Shown here: in pieces, positions 58,044 through 64,000 of the stretch
Layout of the letters: every line of letters starts with the position of its first letter
Numbering within the stretch: position 1 is the stretch's first letter
Assembly (NCBI RefSeq): GCF_000935125.1
Contig: NZ_JRKI01000015.1
Coordinates: forward strand, 22,141 to 86,140
DNA: 64,000 nucleotides
Origin: Streptomyces natalensis ATCC 27448
GTDB lineage: Bacteria; Actinomycetota; Actinomycetes; Streptomycetales; Streptomycetaceae
Reading direction: 5' to 3'
The notes under the pieces: generated by a model
Seen by the model: the letters and a program-made list of their open reading frames with translations, nothing else
The model's database searches: none
Told to the model about the DNA's origin: nothing
Program-made: the position numbers and the translations under genes

Positions 58044-58466
58044 GTGGATCCATGGGTGTGGTGGCTGATCGCCGCCGTAGGACTGGGCATTCCTCTCGTC
58101 GTGACCGCGATGCCCGAATTCGGGATGCTCGCGGTCGGCGCCGTCGCCGGTGCCGTCACCGCCGCGCTCCGTGGCGGCACCGTCGCGCAGTTCCTCGTCT
58201 TCGCTGCCGTATCGGTTGCGCTGATCGCCGTCGTACGCCCCATCGCCAACCGCCACCGCGGCAGCCCCCAACTCGCCTCCGGCATCGACGCCCTCAAGGG
58301 CAAGACCGCCACCGTCCTCGAACGCATCGACGGCACCGACGGCGGCCGCATCAAACTCGCCGGCGAAGTCTGGTCCGCCCGCGCCCTCGACGACGACCAG
58401 ACCTACGAAGTCGGCCAGAAAGTCGATGTCGTCGAGATCGAAGGCGCCACCGCCGTCGTCATCTGA
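58044..58466 (+). CDS. NfeD family membrane protein
   Basis: 140 residues: two or three hydrophobic helices (about 5-72) and a C-terminal OB-fold (LKGKTATVLERIDGTDGGRI through ATAVVI). NfeD proteins pair with SPFH/slipin proteins encoded next door, as here. Start GTG 58044. Confidence 0.9.
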   Translation: MDPWVWWLIAAVGLGIPLVVTAMPEFGMLAVGAVAGAVTAALRGGTVAQFLVFAAVSVALIAVVRPIANRHRGSPQLASGIDALKGKTATVLERIDGTDGGRIKLAGEVWSARALDDDQTYEVGQKVDVVEIEGATAVVI

Positions 58467-58600
58467 CCGGAACGCACTGCACGACGCACCACGTCTCTGA
58501 AAGACTGATCAACGGCAACGACGCACGACCGCACGACCGATTGACCGTCACGCCGGTGAGCGGCCGGCACGGACCAGCTACGAAGGGCACGGGAGCCGCT

Positions 58601-59536
58601 GTGGATATCGCCATCGTCCTGATCATCCTGGTGGTGCTCGTGTTCCTCGCACTCATCAAGACGATCCAGGTCATCCCCCAGGCCAGCGCCGCCATCGTCG
58701 AACGCTTCGGCCGCTACACCCGCACCCTCAACGCCGGACTGAACATCGTCGTCCCGTTCATCGACTCCATCCGCAACCGCATCGACCTGCGCGAACAGGT
58801 CGTGCCGTTCCCCCCGCAGCCGGTGATCACCCAGGACAACCTGGTCGTGAACATCGACACCGTCATCTACTACCAGGTCACCGACGCCCGCGCCGCGACC
58901 TACGAAGTCGCCAGCTACATCCAGGCCATCGAGCAGCTCACCGTCACCACACTCCGCAACATCATCGGCGGCATGGACCTGGAGCGGACCCTGACCTCCC
59001 GCGAGGAGATCAACGCGGCACTGCGCGGCGTCCTCGACGAGGCCACCGGCAAGTGGGGCATCCGCGTCAACCGCGTCGAACTCAAGGCCATCGAGCCGCC
59101 GACCTCCATCCAGGACTCGATGGAGAAGCAGATGCGCGCCGACCGTGACAAGCGCGCCGCCATCCTCCAGGCCGAAGGTGTCCGGCAGTCCCAGATCCTG
59201 ACGGCCGAAGGCGAGAAGCAGTCCTCCATCCTGCGCGCCGAGGGTGAGGCCAAGGCCGCCGCCCTGCGCGCCGAGGGCGAGGCCCAGGCGATCCGGGTGG
59301 TCTTCGAATCCATCCACGCCGGCGACCCCGACCAGAAGCTGCTCTCCTACCAGTACCTCCAGATGCTCCCGAAGATCGCCGAGGGCGACGCCAACAAGCT
59401 CTGGATCGTGCCCAGCGAGATCGGCGACGCACTCAAGGGCCTCGGCGGCGCCCTCGGCAACTTCGCCCCGCCCACCGGCGGCGGCTCCATCCCCAAGCCC
59501 AGCACCCCGAACCGGGAAACCCCCCCGATCGACTGA
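58601..59536 (+). CDS. SPFH/Band 7 slipin-type protein
   Basis: 311 residues: an N-terminal membrane helix (IAIVLIILVVLVFLALIKTI), SPFH domain (IVERFGRYTRTLNAGLNIVV; VVNIDTVIYYQVTD), and a C-terminal coiled region of repeated AEGE/RAEGEA units (about 185-245), then a Gly/Pro-rich end. It forms membrane microdomain scaffolds and works with NfeD. GTG 58601 has GGGAG upstream. Confidence 0.92.
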   Translation: MDIAIVLIILVVLVFLALIKTIQVIPQASAAIVERFGRYTRTLNAGLNIVVPFIDSIRNRIDLREQVVPFPPQPVITQDNLVVNIDTVIYYQVTDARAATYEVASYIQAIEQLTVTTLRNIIGGMDLERTLTSREEINAALRGVLDEATGKWGIRVNRVELKAIEPPTSIQDSMEKQMRADRDKRAAILQAEGVRQSQILTAEGEKQSSILRAEGEAKAAALRAEGEAQAIRVVFESIHAGDPDQKLLSYQYLQMLPKIAEGDANKLWIVPSEIGDALKGLGGALGNFAPPTGGGSIPKPSTPNRETPPID

Positions 59537-59622
59537 CACCCGGGCGCCCCTGATGCATGATCAATGGTGGCCCCTCGACCTTGATGGCGGGGAGGCGACC
59601 ACTGAGCATGTGAGGAGATGGC

Positions 59623-60390
59623 ATGTCCCTCTGGGAATGCGTCGCAGTCTTCGCCGCGGGAATCGGCGCCGGCACCATCAACACCATCGTTGGCTCCGGC
59701 ACCCTCCTCACCTTCCCGGTACTGCTGGCCTTCGGCCTGCCGCCGGTCACGGCGAACGTCTCCAACACGCTCGGCCTGGTGCCCGGTTCCCTCAGCGGCG
59801 CTTTCGGCTACCGCCGCGAACTGAGCGGCCAGCGCACCCGCATCCTCCGCTTCGGCGCCGCCGGCCTCATCGGCGGCCTGGGCGGCGCGATTCTCCTGCT
59901 GGCGCTGCCCTCCACCGCGTTCGACACGGTCATCCCGATACTGATCGCCGTCGCCCTGGTCCTCGTGGTGCTCCAGCCGAAGCTCGCCGCCGCCCTCCGC
60001 GCCCGGCGCGCCCGCAACAACACCACCGCGCCCCGCGACGGCGGCCCCCTGCTGCTCCTCGGCCTGATGCTCGCCAGCGTCTACGGTGGCTACTTCGGCG
60101 CAGCCCAGGGCGTCATCTACCTCTCCCTGATGGGCCTGCTGCTCACCGACGACCTCCAGCGCCTCAACGCCCTCAAGAACGTCCTCGCCGCGCTCGTCAA
60201 CGGCATCGCGGCGGTCTTCTTCCTCTTCGTCGCCCGCTTCGACTGGACCGCCGTCCTGCTGATCGCCGTCGGCTCCGCCCTCGGCGGCCAGATAGGCGCC
60301 ACCGTCGGCCGCCGCCTGCCGCCCATCGCCCTGCGCGCGGTCATCGTCCTCGTGGGACTCGCAGCCATCGCCCAACTCCTCCTCAAATGA
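59623..60390 (+). CDS. TSUP family transporter (TauE/SafE)
   Basis: 255 residues with eight hydrophobic segments. AAGIGAGTINTIVGSGTLLTF (first half, split) and the mirrored GGYFGAAQGVIYLSL are the twin TauE/SafE motifs. Members move sulfite, sulfoacetate or other anions. GAGGAG precedes the ATG. Substrate unknown. Confidence 0.88.
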   Translation: MSLWECVAVFAAGIGAGTINTIVGSGTLLTFPVLLAFGLPPVTANVSNTLGLVPGSLSGAFGYRRELSGQRTRILRFGAAGLIGGLGGAILLLALPSTAFDTVIPILIAVALVLVVLQPKLAAALRARRARNNTTAPRDGGPLLLLGLMLASVYGGYFGAAQGVIYLSLMGLLLTDDLQRLNALKNVLAALVNGIAAVFFLFVARFDWTAVLLIAVGSALGGQIGATVGRRLPPIALRAVIVLVGLAAIAQLLLK

Positions 60391-60417
60391 GGCAAGTTGG
60401 GCGATGGCCCGGGCTCG

Positions 60418-60924
60418 TTACGCCGGCAGCGCCCGCAGCCAGTCCGGCAGCTCCTCCCGTACGGACACCCCCAGCGCCGAGAGCATCGCATCCGCCGGCG
60501 TCGGCTCGAACGGCTTCCGCAGCAGCCGCATCCCCGCCTGCTCCGGCGTACGGTCCGCTTTGCGGTGATTGTCCTCCGCACACGAGGCGACGGTATTCAG
60601 CCAGGTGTCCTCGCCCCCCTGCGCCCGCGGCACCACATGATCGACGGTCGTCGCCCGCCGCCCGCAGTACGCGCACCGGTGCTGGTCACGCACCAGCACC
60701 CCCCGCCGCGACCAGGACGCACGTCTTCGAAACGGCACCCGTACGTATCTGCTGAGCCTGATCACCCGCGGCACCGGCACATCCACCGAAGCGGCACGGA
60801 TCCGCAGCCCAGGGTGCGCATTCTCGACCACGGCCTTGTCCTGCATCACCAGCACCACCGCACGTCGCAGCGACACCGTCGACAGCGGCTCGAAGCTCGC
60901 ATTGAGCACCAGCGTCTCGCGCAT
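60418..60924 (-). CDS. HNH endonuclease family protein
   Basis: About 168 residues. The HNH core has CAYCGRRATTVDHVVPRAQGG, with DHV..R..GG, then NTVASCAEDNHRKADR. The N-terminal part (LVLNASFEPLSTVSLRRAVVL) is the conserved actinobacterial form. Probably acts on DNA, role unknown. ATG 60924 was chosen; GTG 60933 is possible. Confidence 0.87.
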   Translation of the reverse strand: MRETLVLNASFEPLSTVSLRRAVVLVMQDKAVVENAHPGLRIRAASVDVPVPRVIRLSRYVRVPFRRRASWSRRGVLVRDQHRCAYCGRRATTVDHVVPRAQGGEDTWLNTVASCAEDNHRKADRTPEQAGMRLLRKPFEPTPADAMLSALGVSVREELPDWLRALPA

Positions 60925-61468
60925 CCCGCCCACCTTCCGGACCCGCTCCGCCCCCGCGGCGAAGTTGCTCCACTGTGCAGTGGCAGGTATTCCCCGAACA
61001 ACGCAATTTCCGTACGCCACAAGGGAAATGGAAGGCGAGGAGAAGATGAAGAAGAGGTGATCCGACGGCACCCCGAACGAGCCGTAGGAGGGGGGCGACA
61101 AGGCGACAACGGGGCAGAAACCGGGACCAATACCCTGTATTCGAACCCCATCCCCACACCCGGACCGACACCGGGCGGACCGCAGAGGAAAAACGCTCCG
61201 GATCCCGCCCCCGTGACACACACGGGACCCGGAGCGCACGGCAGCCGACGAGGACGCCCGCCCAACGGCGGACTCCGGATGGGGGTCCCCCTGCTCCTCA
61301 AGAGCTTGGGGGAGGAGGGGCGACACACCTGCGCCCCGCCGCTCCCGCCACTGCGGTACCGGCCGCCCGACGGCCCTTTCAGGTCGCCGACCAGCCACCA
61401 CTGTGCGTGCGGGAAGCGCCGGGGCGCAACGGAATTACGGGCCACGTCACCACGGGCCCCGCGCGGGT
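60925..61468. other. Intergenic between HNH and PEBP genes
   Basis: 544 bases without a supported gene. An AT-richer stretch (60980-61060) is the HNH promoter region. A hairpin (61194-61201 with 61229-61236, with an inner CCCGTG/CACGGG stem) can end the PEBP transcript. Confidence 0.5.
61281..61316. repeat. G/C palindromic repeat of dispersed type
   Basis: GGGGGTCCCCC then GCTC...GAGC and GGGGGAG form nested inverted repeats like those at 53500 and 13013. Confidence 0.5.
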
Positions 61469-62008
61469 TCAGCCCTGCGCCGGCACCTCGTACTCGGCGA
61501 TCAGCTGGGCCCGCCCGATCGCGTGGAACCGCAGATTGAACCCCACCACCGCGGGCGAGACCTCCGCATCCGGCCCGAGCTTCTCCTGGTCCACCGCGTA
61601 CACCGTGAACACATAGCGGTGCGGACCGTCCCCGGGCGGCGGCGCCGCGCCCCCGAAGTCCCGCGTCCCGTAGTCGTTACGCACATGAACGGCGCCCTCG
61701 GGCAGCCCCTTCATGTCACCGCTCCCGGCCCCGGCCGGCAGCTCCGTCACCGACGCCGGAATATCGAACAGCACCCAGTGCCAGAACCCACTGCCCGTCG
61801 GCGCGTCCGGGTCGTAGCAGGTGACGGCGTAGCTCCCGGTCCCCGCCGGCGCCCCCTCCCACCGCAGCTGCGGCGAACGGTTCCCCTGGGCGAAGACCTG
61901 CTCAGGCCGCAGCGTCCCGCCCGGCTCCACCTCTTCGCTCGACACCGCGAACTCCGGTACCGGCGGATGGAAATCGTGCGGGAGCGGCCGCCGCTTCAGC
62001 TCGGACAC
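61469..62008 (-). CDS. YbhB/YbcL family Raf kinase inhibitor-like protein (PEBP)
   Basis: About 179 residues: GNRSPQLRWEGAPAGTGSYAV, CYDPDAPTGSGFWHWVLFDIP and the FGGAAPPPGDGPHRYVFTVYA loop are PEBP marks (DPDxPxxxxxHW; GxxPPxGxxHRY). It binds anionic ligands; bacterial roles are unclear. GTG 62008 follows AGGAGG. Confidence 0.92.
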   Translation of the reverse strand: MSELKRRPLPHDFHPPVPEFAVSSEEVEPGGTLRPEQVFAQGNRSPQLRWEGAPAGTGSYAVTCYDPDAPTGSGFWHWVLFDIPASVTELPAGAGSGDMKGLPEGAVHVRNDYGTRDFGGAAPPPGDGPHRYVFTVYAVDQEKLGPDAEVSPAVVGFNLRFHAIGRAQLIAEYEVPAQG

Positions 62009-62049
62009 TCGAACCTCCTGGTCGCTTGCTGACACTCTGTCCGGCCAGG

Positions 62050-62832
62050 TTAGAGCCAGTTCCGCTTACCGCCGACCTCCGCCAGCCACTGGTTGAGGTA
62101 ACCGGCCCAGTCGGTCGACTCGTAGTCGTCGAGATCCATCGTGAACTGCCGGTACGAATCCGACCCGCCCGTGAACAGCCCCGGCTTCTTGTCCATCTCC
62201 AGCACCACGTCCATCTCCCGCTCATCGGCGACGAACGACAGCTCGACCTGGTTCAGCCCGCGGTACTGCTGCGGCGCGTGGAACTCGATCTCCTGGTAGA
62301 ACGGCAGCTTCTGCCGCGTTCCCCGGATGCGCCCCTTCTCCAGATCGGCGCTCTTGAACCGGAAACCGAGCCGGCCGAACGCATCCAGAATCGCCTGCTG
62401 CGCCGGCAGCGGATGCACGCTCACCGGGTCGAGATCACTGGAGTCCACCGCCCGCGCAATCGCCAGCTCCGTCGACACCCCGACGCTCATCCCCTTCAGA
62501 TGCGTCCCGAGGAAGGACGTGATCGGCGTCTCCCACGGAATCTCCAGCCCGAACGGCACCGTGTGCACGGCCTCCGGCTGCACCTGGAACGCGCCACCGA
62601 CCCGGAGCTTGGTGAACTCGATGTTCTCCCTGCGCTCCCCGTCGCTGGTCTCCACCTCGACCACCGCCTGAAGCCCCACGGACAGCCCCTGGATTTCCTG
62701 CGCCACGGACCCGCCCTGCATCCGCACCTCGCCCTGCGCGACCCCGCCCGGCACGACGTTCTCCTCGAAGAGGACCGTCTCCACCTTGGCGCCCCCGGCC
62801 CCCAAGCTCGCCAGCAGCTTCTTGAACCCCAT
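62050..62832 (-). CDS. Sporulation-control protein Spo0M
   Basis: 260 residues with the arrestin-like Spo0M fold: [20 protein letters not shown] at the start and [19 protein letters not shown] near the end. In Bacillus Spo0M affects sporulation and cytoskeleton. It lies upstream of the PEBP gene on the same strand, 41 bases apart, possibly cotranscribed. Confidence 0.9.
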   Translation of the reverse strand: MGFKKLLASLGAGGAKVETVLFEENVVPGGVAQGEVRMQGGSVAQEIQGLSVGLQAVVEVETSDGERRENIEFTKLRVGGAFQVQPEAVHTVPFGLEIPWETPITSFLGTHLKGMSVGVSTELAIARAVDSSDLDPVSVHPLPAQQAILDAFGRLGFRFKSADLEKGRIRGTRQKLPFYQEIEFHAPQQYRGLNQVELSFVADEREMDVVLEMDKKPGLFTGGSDSYRQFTMDLDDYESTDWAGYLNQWLAEVGGKRNWL

Positions 62833-62989
62833 GCTCGTCCTCCCCAGGCGCAACGCCTGTGCTCAGTGCACACGCACCGGGCTGCGGACCCTCGTCCGCC
62901 CCGGCGCGATCTCTACGGGCCACACCTTCCCAACCCCGACGCCCCGGCGGCCAGTCGCCCGCCCCCTGCCTGCACTACGCTCGGTGCGC

Positions 62990-63646
62990 ATGACCGACGT
63001 ACCGGAACGTATGCCGCTCTCCCGCGACTTCTTCGACCGCCCCGTTCTGGACGTCGCCCCCGATCTGCTCGGCCGCACCCTGGTACGCCACACCCCCGAC
63101 GGCCCCATCGAGCTCCGCCTGACCGAGGTCGAGGCCTACGACGGCGAGACCGACCCCGGCTCCCACGCCTACCGCGGCCGCACCGCCCGCAACGCCTCGA
63201 TGTTCGGCCCGCCCGGCCATGCGTACGTCTACTTCATCTACGGCATGTGGTTCAGCGTCAACCTGGTCTGCGGCCCCGAGGACAAGGCGAGCGGCATCCT
63301 GCTGCGCGCCGGCGAGATCATCACCGGCGCCCCCCTCGCCGCCCGCCGCCGCCCCAAGGCCCGCAACGCCCACGAGCTGGCCAAGGGCCCGGCCCGCCTG
63401 GCCACCGCCCTCGACATCGACCGCACCCTGGACGGCACCGACGTCTGCCACGGCGGCGACCCCACCGCCCCGCTCTCCGTTCTGTACGGCACCCCAGCCG
63501 CCCCCGCCGAGGTCCGCAACGGCCCCCGCGTGGGCGTCGGCGGCGACGGCGCCGACCACCCCTGGCGCTACTGGATCGCCGGCGACCGCACCGTCAGCCA
63601 GTACCGCCCGCACACCCCGCGCCGCCGCACCACGTCAGCCCCGTGA
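62990..63646 (+). CDS. Alkyladenine (3-methyladenine) DNA glycosylase, AAG family
   Basis: 218 residues: [40 protein letters not shown] (catalytic Glu in TEVEAY), [18 protein letters not shown] and [10 protein letters not shown]. It removes alkylated purines from DNA. ATG 62990 or 63011. It is the last protein gene before the rRNA leader. Confidence 0.93.
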   Translation: MTDVPERMPLSRDFFDRPVLDVAPDLLGRTLVRHTPDGPIELRLTEVEAYDGETDPGSHAYRGRTARNASMFGPPGHAYVYFIYGMWFSVNLVCGPEDKASGILLRAGEIITGAPLAARRRPKARNAHELAKGPARLATALDIDRTLDGTDVCHGGDPTAPLSVLYGTPAAPAEVRNGPRVGVGGDGADHPWRYWIAGDRTVSQYRPHTPRRRTTSAP

Positions 63647-64000
63647 GCGCCCCGTGCTACTTGACTCTCGAGGGCCGAACGCCTAACGTAGCCCAAGCCG
63701 CTGGAGCAGGTCAGCGCCCTTTGCGCAGACCACCGAACGGCACAACCAACCACTACGTGCACTTCCCTAACGGGTCGCCTTTGGCATTGCCAAAATCCGA
63801 TCCCGTCGGCCCGATTATGAGCCGCACAGGAAAGTCGCTAAAGTAGCGGCCACGCCGAAAGGCGCGAAGAACCATCCGCCGGAAAGCAATTCCGCCGAAC
63901 CGTAATCCGAAAGGGAAACGGCAAGGAGCGGATCTGCTAAAGTCGGAAAGGCCGAAAAGGCGAAAGCCCGGAGGTCAACCCCGCTCCAACAGGGGGCCGG
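63647..64000 (+). promoter_or_regulatory. Probable rRNA operon promoter and leader region
   Basis: 354 bases with no protein gene, AT-richer and rich in GAAAG runs. Two TAAAGT -10-like hexamers stand at 63839 and 63938 and an odd palindrome TTGGCA-T-TGCCAA at 63781-63793. GCTAAAGTCGGAAAGGCCGA resembles leader sequence before Streptomyces 16S rRNA genes. The rRNA itself would begin beyond the window. Confidence 0.6.

Overview
This window is high-GC chromosomal DNA from a Streptomyces. The evidence is the paired chaplin genes, a gbn-like GATC-binding nucleoid protein gene, a FabG/FabI pair, SCO3933-type and DUF397 proteins, GTG/TTG starts, and a gene order that, as I remember it, follows the S. 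coelicolor SCO1840-to-SCO1792 region. The right edge runs into what looks like the promoter and leader region of a ribosomal RNA operon.

Layout. 1-3.0 kb: end of an ABC-F ATPase gene, gbn, and an enoyl-CoA hydratase. 3.0-6.4 kb: an Asp23/AmaP envelope-stress cluster. 6.4-11.3 kb: minus-strand genes for an SDR, a GH15 glycosidase, SURF1, a small zinc protein and a DEDDh exonuclease with a BRCT-like tail. 11.3-16.0 kb: a TetR-controlled catabolic-looking cluster (acetoacetate decarboxylase fold, a broken SDR, two amidohydrolases). 16-27.4 kb: sterol desaturase-type and YhhN membrane proteins, a secreted subtilase, a DUF485/acetate symporter pair, moaA, GlsB, tyrS and pmbA/tldE.

27.67-39.82 kb holds an integrated actinomycete integrative and conjugative element (AICE) of the pSAM2 type. 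It carries int, xis, a replication initiator, a TraB-type FtsK/SpoIIIE translocase, small spread and transfer genes, a GntR (KorSA-like) regulator, an XRE/DUF397 pair and many small unknown genes. It is inserted in the 3' part of the protein-coding gene tldD. The element brought a replacement 3' end, so the resident tldD (39554-41086) is full length but chimeric. The displaced native 3' end remains at 27448-27714, next to pmbA. The element's base composition is visibly less GC-rich and its codon use differs from the flanks.

41.2-64 kb: fabG-fabI, a FadR-family regulator divergent from a CynX-like MFS exporter, sixA, serB, an FHA-ABC transporter fusion, a transglycosylase, a queA-like gene, a GAF histidine kinase/NarL regulator pair, two chaplins, a single-protein ABC ATPase, an NfeD/slipin pair, a TauE/SafE transporter, an HNH nuclease, a PEBP protein, Spo0M, an alkyladenine glycosylase, and the rRNA leader.

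The most unusual object is the element's use of a protein-coding attB. The 3' end it supplies encodes the conserved CGK cysteine expected to bind the TldD metal, and the insertion puts 12 kb between tldD and its pmbA partner. Other points of interest are shared operator-like palindromes inside the element, a 25-codon micro-lipoprotein gene in the transfer operon, a palindromic insertion that breaks an SDR gene, and a cluster of GATC sites just upstream of gbn.
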